A DNA stretch of 64,000 nt from Pseudomonas reinekei (lineage in GTDB: Bacteria > Pseudomonadota > Gammaproteobacteria > Pseudomonadales > Pseudomonadaceae). A program made the translations under genes and the position numbers. The stretch covers positions 1 through 64,000 of the forward strand of contig NZ_MSTQ01000021.1 in assembly GCF_001945365.1 (NCBI RefSeq), in the 5' to 3' direction. Of the stretch, positions 17,210 to 26,417 are shown in pieces. The stretch's first letter is position 1, and every line of letters begins with the position of its first letter. The notes under the pieces are model-generated. The model saw nothing but the letters and a program-made list of their open reading frames with translations, was not told the DNA's origin and made no database searches.

Positions 17210-19339
17210 TCAGCCGTTGGGCCCTACTGTCGCAACGATGGTCACTTGCTTGTTGTCAGGAATTTCCTGATAAGCCAACACGTGCAAACCCGGGACTGCC
17301 AGCCGGCCAAATCGCGAGAGCATCGCGCGTACCGGACCGGCCACCAGCAGAATCACCGGTTGACCTTGCATCTCCTGGCGCTGCGCCGCATCGATCAGCG
17401 AGCGTTGCAGCTTTTCAGCCATGCTTGGCTCCAGCAGAACGCCCTCTTCCGAGCCTTGTCCTGCCTTCTGCAGACTATTGAGCAATATTTGTTCCAACCT
17501 TGGCTCCAGCGTGATAACTGGCAGCTCGGAGTCAGTGCCTACAATGCTTTGGACGATTGCGCGGCTTACGCCGACGCGCACAGCGGCCACCAATGCGGCA
17601 GTATCTTGACTCTTGGAAGCATTGTTAGCGATGGCTTCGGCAATACTTCGAATGTCACGCACCGGCACCTGTTCGGCCAGCAGCGCTTGCAGCACCTTGA
17701 GCAGTTGCGACAGCGACAACACACCCGGCACCAGCTCTTCAGCCAGTTTCGGCGAGTTTTTCGCCAGCAATTGCATCAATTGCTGCACTTCTTCGTGCCC
17801 GATCAGCTCGCTGGAGTGCTTGTACAGAATCTGGTTCAGGTGCGTGGCCACTACTGTACTGGCATCGACCACTGTATAGCCAAGAGATTGTGCCTGGGCA
17901 CGTTGACTGATTTCGATCCAGACCGCCTCCAGGCCGAAAGCCGGATCTTTGGCGGTAATGCCGTTGAGTGTGCCGTAGACCTGTCCCGGGTTGATCGCCA
18001 GTTCGCGATCCGGGTAAATCTCGGCTTCGGCCAGGATCACCCCCATCAGGGTCAGCCGATAGGCACTCGGCGCCAGGTCGAGGTTGTCTCGGATGTGCAC
18101 GGTGGGCATCAGGAAGCCCAGATCCTGGGACAGCTTCTTGCGCACCCCCTTGATCCGCGCCAGCAATTGCCCCCCCTGGTTGCGGTCCACCAATGGAATC
18201 AGGCGGTAGCCGACTTCCAGGCCGATCATGTCGATCGGCGTCACGTCATCCCAGCCCAACTCCTTGGTTTCCTGGGCGCGGGCCGGCGATGGCAGCAACT
18301 CTTGTTGACGCTTGACCTCTTGCAGGGCCTGGACCTTGACGATGTTCTGCTTGCGCCAGAACAGGTAGGCACCACCCGCCGCCAGCGCGGCCATGCTCAG
18401 GAACGAGAAATGCGGCATGCCGGGCACCAGGCCCATCACTGCCATCAAACCCGCGGAGACCGCCAGCGCCTTGGGCGAGGCGAACATCTGGCGATTGATC
18501 TGCTTGCCCATGTCTTCGGAACCGGAAGCACGGGTCACCATGATCGCGGCAGCGGTGGACAACAGCAGTGATGGCAATTGCGCCACCAAACCGTCACCGA
18601 TGGTCAGCAAGGCGTAGACCTTGCCGGCGTCAGCGAACGACATGTTGTGCTGGAAGATACCGACAGCCATGCCGCCGATCAGGTTGATGAACAGAATCAG
18701 CAAGCCGGCGATGGCGTCACCGCGCACGAATTTGCTGGCACCGTCCATGGAGCCGTAGAACTCGGCTTCCTGGGCCACTTCCGTACGACGGGCCTTGGCC
18801 TGGTTCTGGTCGATCAGGCCAGCGTTGAGATCAGCGTCGATGGCCATCTGTTTGCCGGGCATCGCATCGAGGGTGAAGCGCGCGCTCACCTCGGAAATCC
18901 GCCCGGCCCCCTTGGTCACCACGACGAAGTTGATGATCATCAAAATCGCGAACACCACGATACCAACCACGTAGTTACCGCCGATCACCACCTCACCGAA
19001 CGCCTGGATCACCTTACCGGCAGCGGCGTGGCCATCCTGACCGTGGAGCATCACCACCCGCGTCGAAGCCACGTTCAACGCCAGTCGCAACAGCGTCGCC
19101 ACCAGCAGAATGGTCGGGAACACCGCGAAATCCAGCGGCCGCAAGGCGTAGACGCAAACCAGCAGCACGACAATGGACAGGGCGATGTTGAAGGTGAAGA
19201 ACACATCGAGCAGGAACGGCGGAATGGGCAACATCATCATTGCCAACATGACCAGCAGCAACAGCGGCACGCCCAGATTGCCTCGACTGAGGTCTGCCAT
19301 GTTCGTGCGGGCACTGTTGATTAACTGAGAGCGATCCAC
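17210..19339 (-). CDS. flhA: Flagellar export gate protein FlhA
   Basis: FlhA is the large export-gate protein of the flagellar type III apparatus. The 709-residue product has a membrane half with about eight helices (residues about 20-330) including the conserved loop ISEVSARFTLDAMPGKQMAI. The cytoplasmic half (from about 345) binds chaperone-cargo complexes; LGYTVVDASTVVATHL is typical. It heads the long flhA-flhF-fleN-fliA-che run. A sigma54 promoter lies about 63 bp upstream. In this genome flhA and flhB are separated by a plus-strand Rhs gene. Confidence 0.97.
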   Translation of the reverse strand: MDRSQLINSARTNMADLSRGNLGVPLLLLVMLAMMMLPIPPFLLDVFFTFNIALSIVVLLVCVYALRPLDFAVFPTILLVATLLRLALNVASTRVVMLHGQDGHAAAGKVIQAFGEVVIGGNYVVGIVVFAILMIINFVVVTKGAGRISEVSARFTLDAMPGKQMAIDADLNAGLIDQNQAKARRTEVAQEAEFYGSMDGASKFVRGDAIAGLLILFINLIGGMAVGIFQHNMSFADAGKVYALLTIGDGLVAQLPSLLLSTAAAIMVTRASGSEDMGKQINRQMFASPKALAVSAGLMAVMGLVPGMPHFSFLSMAALAAGGAYLFWRKQNIVKVQALQEVKRQQELLPSPARAQETKELGWDDVTPIDMIGLEVGYRLIPLVDRNQGGQLLARIKGVRKKLSQDLGFLMPTVHIRDNLDLAPSAYRLTLMGVILAEAEIYPDRELAINPGQVYGTLNGITAKDPAFGLEAVWIEISQRAQAQSLGYTVVDASTVVATHLNQILYKHSSELIGHEEVQQLMQLLAKNSPKLAEELVPGVLSLSQLLKVLQALLAEQVPVRDIRSIAEAIANNASKSQDTAALVAAVRVGVSRAIVQSIVGTDSELPVITLEPRLEQILLNSLQKAGQGSEEGVLLEPSMAEKLQRSLIDAAQRQEMQGQPVILLVAGPVRAMLSRFGRLAVPGLHVLAYQEIPDNKQVTIVATVGPNG

Positions 19340-19399
19340 CGGTATTCCCCGTTCCTTTGAAGCAAACTTTTGACGCCTGAAGCAGGCTCGGGGCGGCTA

Positions 19400-19417
19400 C
19401 TGCAAGAAGCCTTCCAA
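19400..19417 (-). promoter_or_regulatory. Sigma54 (RpoN) promoter of flhA
   Basis: The minus strand reads TGGAAGGCTTCTTGCA (19416 to 19401). The -24 GG and -12 GC are ten bases apart, as the RpoN consensus TGGCACG-N4-TTGCA requires. It lies about 63 bp before the flhA start. In P. aeruginosa flhA is a FleQ/RpoN class II gene, which agrees. Confidence 0.75.
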
Positions 19418-19579
19418 CTTTTGCAGGGGAGAAATAGATCGTTTTTTCAGGGGGATATGGGTCGGCCTTAATGGCCGTGAAAAGGAGCGACGCTCACGGA
19501 CTATCAGTTCTGCTAGTACCCCACTCCGGCACCTGCGCAGATACTAAAGCTCTCGATTTTTTATCTGCGGAGTAAGCCA

Positions 19580-20611
19580 ATGACCGCCCCATCCACAACC
19601 CTGCTTTGCCAATATCGCTACGATCCACTGGATCGACTGCTCCACCAGGCACAGCCTGATACACCGGTACATCAGCGTTTCTACTGCAAAAGACGGTTGG
19701 CTACCGAGATTCACGGGGCGATGCAGCAATCGATCATTCAGCACGACGACACCCTATTGGCTCAGCAGCAACGCGAAGGTAATGCACTCGATACCACGCT
19801 GCTGGCCACCGACCTGCAGCGTTCGGTACTGCATACCCTCAAGAAAGGCACTCAGCCGCGCCCCATCGCCTATTCCCCCTACGGCCATCGCCCGGCACCC
19901 AGTGGCTTACTCAGCCTGCTGGGCTTCAACGGCGAACGGCCGGACCCGGTGACCGGGTGTTATTTATTGGGGAATGGTTATCGCGCGTTTAATCCGGTGT
20001 TGATGCGGTTTAATAGTCCGGATAGTTGGAGTCCCTTTGGGAAAGGGGGATTCAACGCGTATACATATTGTGGCGGAGATCCCTTGAATCGGACAGATAC
20101 AACAGGGCATAGCTGGTTTAATGTTTTTTTGAAAAAAGTCATACAAACAATGCCTTACACCGCTGACGACCATGACATCCACCACATCATAAATAAGTTA
20201 ACCACCACCGCAACAAAAAATAACATCAACACAGTAGAAACATTGCCCCCGGAGCTTGCCCATATAGCCGAAGAAAGGTTAATCGGATTTGCAACTCTCC
20301 ACGAGAGCAATAAAATCAACAAAGCGCACAGTAAAATCAATCATTTGTTGGAAGCGCCAGAGTTCGTTGGAAAATCTGAGCGCCTGGAAGAGCTGACAGC
20401 GAAGGTTGACAAAAGAATCAAGATACTTGAGTACCTCAAAAAACACACAGACATGACGAGAAACAACTTAACGGGAATCAGCATTGAAAACCGAGCTTTG
20501 GAACACTCAAACTTGAAAAAACGTCTATACGAATCGCGTCCCCCTTCATACGGCAGCCTTTTTCCAAACACTAAGCTTCCGACCTCATCCATACGAGACA
20601 TTCGCAGCTGA
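19580..20611 (+). CDS. Orphan Rhs core protein with a variable C-terminal region
   Basis: This 343-residue protein is read against the flagellar genes on both sides. CGGAGTAAG precedes the ATG. The N-terminal half has YD/Rhs features: LLCQYRYDPLDRLL at residues 8-21, then the Rhs core around LLSLLGFNGERPDPVTGCYL, GNGYRAFNPVLMRFNSPDSW, FNAYTYCGGDPLNRTDTTGH. After this boundary (about residue 177) comes a roughly 165-residue tail. The tail is AT-rich at DNA level, with helical, Lys/Glu/Asn-rich residues. Rhs proteins use such interchangeable tails as toxins; that this tail is toxic is inferred. It lacks the long beta-cage repeats of full Rhs/TccC proteins, and no immunity gene is evident in the 165 bases downstream. 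Confidence 0.85.
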   Translation: MTAPSTTLLCQYRYDPLDRLLHQAQPDTPVHQRFYCKRRLATEIHGAMQQSIIQHDDTLLAQQQREGNALDTTLLATDLQRSVLHTLKKGTQPRPIAYSPYGHRPAPSGLLSLLGFNGERPDPVTGCYLLGNGYRAFNPVLMRFNSPDSWSPFGKGGFNAYTYCGGDPLNRTDTTGHSWFNVFLKKVIQTMPYTADDHDIHHIINKLTTTATKNNINTVETLPPELAHIAEERLIGFATLHESNKINKAHSKINHLLEAPEFVGKSERLEELTAKVDKRIKILEYLKKHTDMTRNNLTGISIENRALEHSNLKKRLYESRPPSYGSLFPNTKLPTSSIRDIRS

Positions 20612-20776
20612 CGAATAACAAATATGAAGCTTTATTCTAAATAACTGTCGCGACTACCGCAGGCACTTCATGAAGACAGCAAAACGAAAAAATCATTGAA
20701 TGAATGGCATAATGACGCGAGACTAAGCGGGCCGCTATTGACGCATCAACTGCGAATCACGACAAAGGTGAAGCAC

Positions 20777-21916
20777 TCATACATCCCGCCGCAAATCCGG
20801 CGGAATCGGCAAATCATCTTTAAGCGGCTCCGGCCGCTTGCCTTTGCCCGCGCGGTATTGGCGAATCTGGTAGACGTACGCCAGCACCTGCGCCACCGCC
20901 AGATACAAACCGCCCGGAATTTCCTGCTCAAGTTCCGTCGAGTAGTAAATCGACCGCGCCAAGGCCGGCGATTCCAGCAACAGGATCTCGTTGGCCGCCG
21001 CAATCTCTCGAATCTTCAGCGCCAGGAAGTCGCTGCCCTTGGCGATCAGCATCGGCGCGCCGCTCTTGTCCGGGTCGTATTTGAGGGCTACGGCGTAGTG
21101 GGTCGGGTTGGTGATGACCACGTCGGCGTCGGGGATTGCCGCCATCATCCGCCGCTGGGACATTTCACGCTGAAGCTGGCGAATGCGCTGTTTCACCTCA
21201 GGCCGACCTTCCTGATCCTTGTGCTCATCGCGCACTTCCTGCTTGGTCATTTTCAGCTTCTTGATGCTTTCCCAGAGCTGGATCGGCACGTCGACCGCCG
21301 CGATGATGATCAACCCGCAGGCCATCCAAAGGGAGCTCCAACCGACCACTTGCAGGCTGTGGATGATTGCCCGATCCAGCGGCTCATGGGCGATACGCAG
21401 CAAGTCGTCGATGTCCGCCGACAACACCAGCAGGGCCACGAACAGAACAACAAAAAACTTCGCCAAAGCCTTGAGCAACTCGGCAATCGCCTTGGCCGAG
21501 AACATGCGCTTGAGCCCGGCGCCGGGGTTCATGCGGCTGAACTTGGGGGCCATGGTACCGGCGGAAAACAGCCAGCCGCCCAGGGAAATCGGACCGATCA
21601 GCGCCGCCAGTAGCAAGGTGATCATCACTGGCTGAATGGCCAGCAGGGCGATCTGTCCCGAGTGCAGCAGATAGGTGCCCATCGAACGCTGGTCCAGCAC
21701 CACCTCTCGCGACAGGGAAAAGTTCAGGCGCATCAGGTCCATCATTTCCTGGGCCAGCGCCCCGCCGAACACCAGCAAAGCACCGGCACCGGCGAGCATG
21801 ATCGCCAGGGTGTTGAGCTCCTTGGAACGGGCGATCTCACCCTTCTCACGGGCGTCCTTTTTCTTTTTCTCCGTGGGGTCTTCTGTTTTGTCCTGACCGC
21901 TTTCGCTCTCAGCCAT
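20777..21916 (-). CDS. flhB: Flagellar export switch protein FlhB
   Basis: FlhB switches export specificity from rod/hook to filament subunits. The 379-residue protein has a charged start (EDPTEKKKKDAREKGEIARS), four membrane helices (about 35-210) and a cytoplasmic domain with the autocleavage site NPTH at 270-273 (VVITNPTHYAVAL). It is the last gene of the fliL operon, 3 bases after fliR. FliK, which triggers the switch, is encoded upstream at 26.4-27.8 kb. Confidence 0.97.
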   Translation of the reverse strand: MAESESGQDKTEDPTEKKKKDAREKGEIARSKELNTLAIMLAGAGALLVFGGALAQEMMDLMRLNFSLSREVVLDQRSMGTYLLHSGQIALLAIQPVMITLLLAALIGPISLGGWLFSAGTMAPKFSRMNPGAGLKRMFSAKAIAELLKALAKFFVVLFVALLVLSADIDDLLRIAHEPLDRAIIHSLQVVGWSSLWMACGLIIIAAVDVPIQLWESIKKLKMTKQEVRDEHKDQEGRPEVKQRIRQLQREMSQRRMMAAIPDADVVITNPTHYAVALKYDPDKSGAPMLIAKGSDFLALKIREIAAANEILLLESPALARSIYYSTELEQEIPGGLYLAVAQVLAYVYQIRQYRAGKGKRPEPLKDDLPIPPDLRRDV

Positions 21917-21919
21917 GAC

Positions 21920-22705
21920 TCAGCGCGCCTGTGCCAGTTCGCGTAAAAACTGCAAGGCCTCGGTGGCCAGCGGTTGATACTGATTGAGAATGTCCGCCAG
22001 CCCGACCCAGACGATAAACAGCCCAAGCACCAGGGTCAGCGGGAAGCCGATGGAGAAAATATTCAGTTGCGGCGCCGCCCGGGTCATCACGCCAAAGGCG
22101 ATGTTCACCACCAGCAGCGCGGTGATCGCCGGCAGCACCAGCAACAACGCCGCGCCGAGTACCCAGCCCAGTTTTCCAGCCACTTCCCAGTAGTGGTTGA
22201 CCATCAAGCCGCTGCCTACCGGCAGCGTGGTGAAGCTTTCGGTCAGCACTTCGAACACCACCAGATGGCCATTCATCGCCAGGAACATCAGCGTCACGAG
22301 CATGGTGAAGAACTGCCCGATCACCGCCACCGACACGCCGTTGGTAGGGTCGACCATCGAGGCGAAGCCCATGCCCATCTGGATGGCGACAATCTGCCCC
22401 GCCACCACGAACGCCTGGAAGAATAGCTGCAAGGAAAAACCGAGGATCGCGCCGACGAGGATTTGCTCGGCAATCAGCAGCAGCCCACTCAAATCCAGCG
22501 CATTCACCGGTGGCATAGGCGGCAGGTTGGGCGCGATGACCACGGTGATGGCGAGGGCGAAATACAGGCGGATGCGCTTGGGCACCAGCGATGTGCCGAA
22601 GACCGGCATGACCATCAGCAAGGCGCCGACGCGAAACAGCGGCAACATGAACGTCGCCACCCAGGTGCTGATCTGGGTGTCCGTCAGCTGCAATAACGAC
22701 GACAT
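21920..22705 (-). CDS. fliR: Flagellar export gate protein FliR
   Basis: FliR is a membrane component of the export gate and forms the FliPQR pore complex. The 261 residues (MSSLLQLTDTQISTWVATFM) contain about six hydrophobic segments, including LLIAEQILVGAILGFSLQLF and IAIQMGMGFA-like residues, and PQLNIFSIGFPLTLVLGLFI near the end, all typical. It lies 3 bases after fliQ and 3 before flhB. Confidence 0.96.
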   Translation of the reverse strand: MSSLLQLTDTQISTWVATFMLPLFRVGALLMVMPVFGTSLVPKRIRLYFALAITVVIAPNLPPMPPVNALDLSGLLLIAEQILVGAILGFSLQLFFQAFVVAGQIVAIQMGMGFASMVDPTNGVSVAVIGQFFTMLVTLMFLAMNGHLVVFEVLTESFTTLPVGSGLMVNHYWEVAGKLGWVLGAALLLVLPAITALLVVNIAFGVMTRAAPQLNIFSIGFPLTLVLGLFIVWVGLADILNQYQPLATEALQFLRELAQAR

Positions 22706-22708
22706 GGC

Positions 22709-22978
22709 TTAGCCGATGACCTGCGGAATACTGCCGTACAACTGTAGGATGTACTCCATGAACGTCTGCACCAGCCATGGTCCGGCGACGATCAGCGTCA
22801 CCAGCATCACCAGCAGGCGCGGCAGGAAGCTCAGGGTCTGCTCGTTGATTTGGGTCGCGGCCTGGAACATTGCCACGATCAGGCCCACCAGCAGGCTCGG
22901 AATCACCAGTACCGCCACCATCAACGTGGTCAGCCACAGCGCCTCGCGGAAGATATCGACCGCAACTTCAGGCGTCAT
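22709..22978 (-). CDS. fliQ: Flagellar export gate protein FliQ
   Basis: FliQ is a small export-gate subunit of 89 residues with two membrane helices (about 16-38 and 52-75; PSLLVGLIVAMFQAATQINE between them). Its start overlaps the fliP stop by four bases (ATGA), giving translational coupling. Length and pattern match the family. Confidence 0.96.
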   Translation of the reverse strand: MTPEVAVDIFREALWLTTLMVAVLVIPSLLVGLIVAMFQAATQINEQTLSFLPRLLVMLVTLIVAGPWLVQTFMEYILQLYGSIPQVIG

Positions 22979-23733
22979 GGCGATACACCGCCGAAGCTAC
23001 TGGCCAGGGTGCCGATGATCAGCGCCCAGCCATCGACCAGCACGAACAGCATGATTTTGAACGGCAGGGAAATGATCAACGGCGACAGCATCATCATACC
23101 CATGGCCATCAGTACACTGGCCACGACGAGGTCGATGATCAGGAACGGGATGAAAATCATGAAGCCGATCTGGAACGCGGTTTTCAGCTCGGAGGTCACG
23201 AACGCTGGCACCAGAATGGTCAGCGGCGCCTGATCCGGCGAAGCAATATCCGTGCGCTTGGACAGGCGCATGAACAGCTCCAGATCACTGGTGCGGGTCT
23301 GCGCCAGCATGAAGTCCTTGATCGGCACCTGCGCCTTGGCCACGGCATCCTGGGCAGTCATTTTTTCCGCGAGGTACGGCTGCAAGGCGTCCTGGTTCAC
23401 CCGGTCGAACACCGGCGCCATGATGAACAACGTCAGGAACAGCGCCATGCCCGTGAGGATCTGGTTCGACGGTGTCTGCTGCAAGCCCAGGGCCTGACGC
23501 AGGATCGAGAAGACGATGATGATCCGGGTGAAGCTGGTCATCAGCATGACGAACGCCGGGATGAAACTCAGCGCAGTCATGATCAGCAGAATTTGCAGGC
23601 TGACCGAGTATTCCTGCGCACCTTCGGCGTTGGTGCCCAGCGTGATCGCCGGGATCGACAGCGGATCGGCGGCGAACGCCAAAGGAGCGGCCAGCATCAA
23701 GGCCAGCGTCAAGACGATGCGCAGCGCACCCAT
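22975..23733 (-). CDS. fliP: Flagellar export gate protein FliP
   Basis: FliP forms the export pore with FliQ and FliR. The 252-residue product begins with a cleavable signal peptide (LTLALMLAAPLAFA, cut before ADP). It has about four membrane helices, and the family motifs MTSFTRIIIVFSILRQALGL and PAFVTSELKTAFQIGF. The ATG shares its first base with the fliO stop (TAATG). Confidence 0.97.
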   Translation of the reverse strand: MGALRIVLTLALMLAAPLAFAADPLSIPAITLGTNAEGAQEYSVSLQILLIMTALSFIPAFVMLMTSFTRIIIVFSILRQALGLQQTPSNQILTGMALFLTLFIMAPVFDRVNQDALQPYLAEKMTAQDAVAKAQVPIKDFMLAQTRTSDLELFMRLSKRTDIASPDQAPLTILVPAFVTSELKTAFQIGFMIFIPFLIIDLVVASVLMAMGMMMLSPLIISLPFKIMLFVLVDGWALIIGTLASSFGGVSP

Positions 23734-24179
23734 TACTTCTTATCCTTTTGATCTTTACCGAGGATCTCCAGCAGGCGCTGGGCAAACTCCGGCGTCGTCT
23801 TATCGATCGTGCCCGGCACTTGCACCGGCTCCTTGAGCACATGCAATGCCGTGATGGTGCCGGGGCTCAGGCCGAGCAGTATCTGCTCGTTGCCGACCTG
23901 TACCAGCATCAGCCGATCACGCGGGCCGAGGGCGCGGGAACCAATCAGCTCGATCACCTGGCCCTTGCCGGCCGGGCCTGCCTGTTGAACCCGGCGCAAC
24001 AGCCAGGCGAGGAAGAAGATCAACCCCAGCACCAGCAGCAGGCCGAAGACCAGTTGCGTCAATTGCCCGGCCACACCGCTGCTCGCGACAGGCGCAGCAG
24101 CCGTGGCGGCGGTCGCGACAGGCTCCGCCGCCAGCACGCTCAATGGCAATGCCAGAAGAACCCCGAGAAACCTTTTCAC
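23733..24179 (-). CDS. fliO: Flagellar biosynthesis protein FliO
   Basis: FliO helps assemble FliP. The 148-residue product has an N-terminal signal-like helix (MKRFLGVLLALPLSVLA), an Ala/Thr-rich spacer, one membrane helix (about 38-63, LVFGLLLVLGLIFFLAWLL) and a cytoplasmic FliO domain (VIELIGSRALGPRDRLMLVQ). It lies directly after fliN, whose stop is adjacent to its start. Confidence 0.93.
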   Translation of the reverse strand: MKRFLGVLLALPLSVLAAEPVATAATAAAPVASSGVAGQLTQLVFGLLLVLGLIFFLAWLLRRVQQAGPAGKGQVIELIGSRALGPRDRLMLVQVGNEQILLGLSPGTITALHVLKEPVQVPGTIDKTTPEFAQRLLEILGKDQKDKK

Positions 24180-24638
24180 TCAGCGCAGCTTCTTGATGCG
24201 TTCGCTTGGGCTGATCACGTCGGTCAGGCGGATGCCGAACTTCTCGTTGACCACGACCACTTCGCCATGGGCGATGAGCGTGCCGTTGACCAGCACGTCC
24301 AGCGGCTCACCGGCCAGACGATCGAGCTCGATCACCGAACCCTGGTTGAGTTGCAGCAGGTTGCGGATGTTGATGTCGGTGCTGCCCACTTCCATGGAAA
24401 TCGATACCGGGATATCGAGGATCACGTCCAGGTTCGGCCCTTCCAGGCTCACCGGATCGTTGTTCTTCGGCACGCTGCCGAACTCTTCCATGGGCAGGCG
24501 ATTGTTCGAAGAGCCGGCGCTATCGGCCGCCAGCAACGCGTCGATATCAGCCTGCCCGGCATCACCGGTTTCTTCCAGGGCCGCAGCCCACTCATCAGCC
24601 AGCGCCTGGTCGTCCTGAGTATTCATATCGTCTGCCAT
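24180..24638 (-). CDS. fliN: Flagellar switch protein FliN
   Basis: FliN forms the lower C-ring with FliM. The start MADDMNTQDD at 24638 follows GAGGA with good spacing; the ATG just before it (24641) is equally possible. The 152-residue protein has an acidic N-terminal extension and a SpoA domain from about residue 72 (LDVILDIPVSISMEVGSTDI, VIELDRLAGEPLDVLVNGTL, FGIRLTDVISPSERI). It lies between fliM and fliO. Confidence 0.96.
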   Translation of the reverse strand: MADDMNTQDDQALADEWAAALEETGDAGQADIDALLAADSAGSSNNRLPMEEFGSVPKNNDPVSLEGPNLDVILDIPVSISMEVGSTDINIRNLLQLNQGSVIELDRLAGEPLDVLVNGTLIAHGEVVVVNEKFGIRLTDVISPSERIKKLR

Positions 24639-24706
24639 CATTTGTCCTCGGCGGGCCACCTTTGGAGGGGAAGCCGTCAGTTAAAAGCGAATGTGTGGGG
24701 CGTCGA

Positions 24707-25675
24707 TCAACGACGCTCGATCGGCTCGATCACTTGCAGTGCAAGGTTGCCTTTGTGCGAGCCCATCTTGACCTTGAAGGCCGGCACGCCGTTGGCGCGC
24801 ATGATCATGTCTTCCGGCATTTCCACCGGGATGATGTCACCCGGCTGCATGTGCAGGATGTCGCGCAGTTTCAACTGGCGGCGAGCGACCGTGGCACCGA
24901 TCGGCACGTCGACATCCAGCACGTCCTGGCGCAGGGCATTGACCCAGCGCTCGTCCTGGTCGTCCAGGTCCGACTGGAAGCCGGCGTCGAGCATTTCGCG
25001 CACTGGTTCGATCATCGAGTAAGGCATGGTCACGTGCAGGTCGCCGCCACCGCCATCGAGTTCGATGTGGAAGGTCGACACCACAATGGCTTCGCTTGGC
25101 CCGACGATGTTGGCCATGGCCGGATTCACTTCCGAATTGATGTACTCGAAGTTCACTTCCATGATCGCCTGCCAGGCTTCCTTCAAGTCGACGAACGCCT
25201 GCTCCAGCACCATGCGCACCACACGCAGTTCGGTCGGGGTAAATTCACGCCCTTCGATCTTGGCGTGACGGCCGTCGCCACCGAAGAAGTTGTCCACCAG
25301 TTTGAACACCAGTTTGGCGTCGAGGATGAACAGCGCGGTGCCGCGCAGCGGTTTGATCTTGACCAGGTTGAGGCTGGTCGGCACGTACAGCGAGTGCACG
25401 TATTCGCCGAACTTCATCACCTGCACGCCACCGACCGCCACGTCCGCCGAGCGACGCAGCATGTTGAACATGCTGATGCGCGTATAGCGGGCAAAACGTT
25501 CGTTGATCATTTCCAGGGTCGGCATGCGTCCACGGACGATGCGATCCTGACTGGTCAGGTCATAGCTTTTGACGGTGCCGGGTTCGGCAACGTTATCGGT
25601 CTGTACCAGACCATCGTCCACGCCATGCAACAGCGCGTCGATTTCATCCTGGGACAGCAGGTCCTGCACGGCCAT
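24707..25675 (-). CDS. fliM: Flagellar switch protein FliM
   Basis: FliM binds CheY-P and sets the rotation direction. The 322-residue protein has the CheY-binding peptide LLSQDEIDALLHG at residues 6-18, a CheC-like middle domain (GGDGRHAKIEGREFTPTELR, PAMANIVGPSEAIV) and a C-terminal SpoA domain (DVPIGATVARRQLKLRDILH). It is the second gene of the fliL operon, 9 bases after fliL. Confidence 0.97.
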   Translation of the reverse strand: MAVQDLLSQDEIDALLHGVDDGLVQTDNVAEPGTVKSYDLTSQDRIVRGRMPTLEMINERFARYTRISMFNMLRRSADVAVGGVQVMKFGEYVHSLYVPTSLNLVKIKPLRGTALFILDAKLVFKLVDNFFGGDGRHAKIEGREFTPTELRVVRMVLEQAFVDLKEAWQAIMEVNFEYINSEVNPAMANIVGPSEAIVVSTFHIELDGGGGDLHVTMPYSMIEPVREMLDAGFQSDLDDQDERWVNALRQDVLDVDVPIGATVARRQLKLRDILHMQPGDIIPVEMPEDMIMRANGVPAFKVKMGSHKGNLALQVIEPIERR

Positions 25676-25684
25676 GTCGTGTTC

Positions 25685-26185
25685 CTACTGCAGTACGAAA
25701 TTAGTGAAAAGCAACTGTTCGATAACCACTTTGCCGAGCTCTTTTTGCGCCACTTCCTGAACGCTGGCCGTGGCTTTCTGGCGCAGCATTTCCTGGCCGA
25801 CCGGCGACGCCAGCGTGGCGAAGTCCTGACCGGAGAACAGCATGACCAGGTTGTTGCGGATCACTGGCATGTGCACCTTGAGCGCTTCCAGATCGGCCTG
25901 GTTACGGCCGAGCATGGTGATACTCACCTGCATGTAGCGTTGACGGCCGTTCTGGTTGTAGTTGGCGACAAACGCCGGCGCCATCGGCTCGAAAATCGCC
26001 GGCTGTTTGCCCTGCGGGGCGGTTTCGACCACGGCGGCAGGCTTGCTCTGGGCGCTGTGCATGAAGTACCAGGTCGCCCCCACGGACAAACCGATCGCCA
26101 GCAGCAGGGCCACCACGATCAAGATAATCAGCTTGAGTTTGCCTTTGGTTGCGGGGTCTTTTACTGCTGCGTCGCTCTTCGCCAT
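25685..26185 (-). CDS. fliL: Flagellar basal-body protein FliL
   Basis: FliL is an inner-membrane protein that supports stator function. The 166 residues comprise a short cytoplasmic start, one membrane helix (about 18-41, LIILIVVALLLAIGLSVGAT) and a periplasmic domain (YMQVSITMLGRNQADLEALK, ending QLLFTNFVLQ). It is the first gene of fliLMNOPQR-flhB and has a sigma54 promoter about 53 bp upstream. Confidence 0.95.
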   Translation of the reverse strand: MAKSDAAVKDPATKGKLKLIILIVVALLLAIGLSVGATWYFMHSAQSKPAAVVETAPQGKQPAIFEPMAPAFVANYNQNGRQRYMQVSITMLGRNQADLEALKVHMPVIRNNLVMLFSGQDFATLASPVGQEMLRQKATASVQEVAQKELGKVVIEQLLFTNFVLQ

Positions 26186-26234
26186 GCCAATAATCCGTCA
26201 CTATTCGGGTTTTCACAGTCGCACGGCAAGGCAA

Positions 26235-26252
26235 GAGCAAGTGTTATGCCAG
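26235..26252 (-). promoter_or_regulatory. Sigma54 (RpoN) promoter of fliL operon
   Basis: The minus strand reads TGGCATAACACTTGCT (26251 to 26236), matching TGGCACG-N4-TTGCW with correct GG-to-GC spacing. It lies about 53 bp before fliL and between fliL and a REP pair, so the eight-gene fliL operon starts here. Confidence 0.85.
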
Positions 26253-26315
26253 AAGTGTTGCGAGGGAGATGGGTGGAACAAGACGCCCTTTGCAAAGCAT
26301 CACAAATCATTGTCG

Positions 26316-26396
26316 GAGCGGGCTTGCCCGCGATGAGGTATGACAGTCAACATCTTCATCGACTGCTACACCACAATCGCGGGCAAGCCCGCACAC
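26316..26396. repeat. REP pair of a second class, inverted
   Basis: GAGCGGGCTTGCCCGCGATG (26316-26335) faces ATCGCGGGCAAGCCCGCACA (26376-26395) in reverse complement. The core GGGCTTGCCCGCGA differs from the GCGAGCAGGCTCGC type elsewhere in the window. It lies between the end of fliK and the fliL promoter and may isolate the two transcription units. Confidence 0.88.
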
Positions 26397-26417
26397 AGGA
26401 TCGGTTTTGAGGCTCAA

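Noticed and set aside
20614..20640. GAATAA...TTATTC inverted repeat after the Rhs gene as terminator
   Set aside because: AT-only stem with no following T run; too weak to call.
24662..26410. Plus-strand open frame opposite fliM and fliL (582 codons)
   Set aside because: Antisense to two clear flagellar genes; the His/Asp/Val-rich translation is typical of reverse-strand artefacts here.
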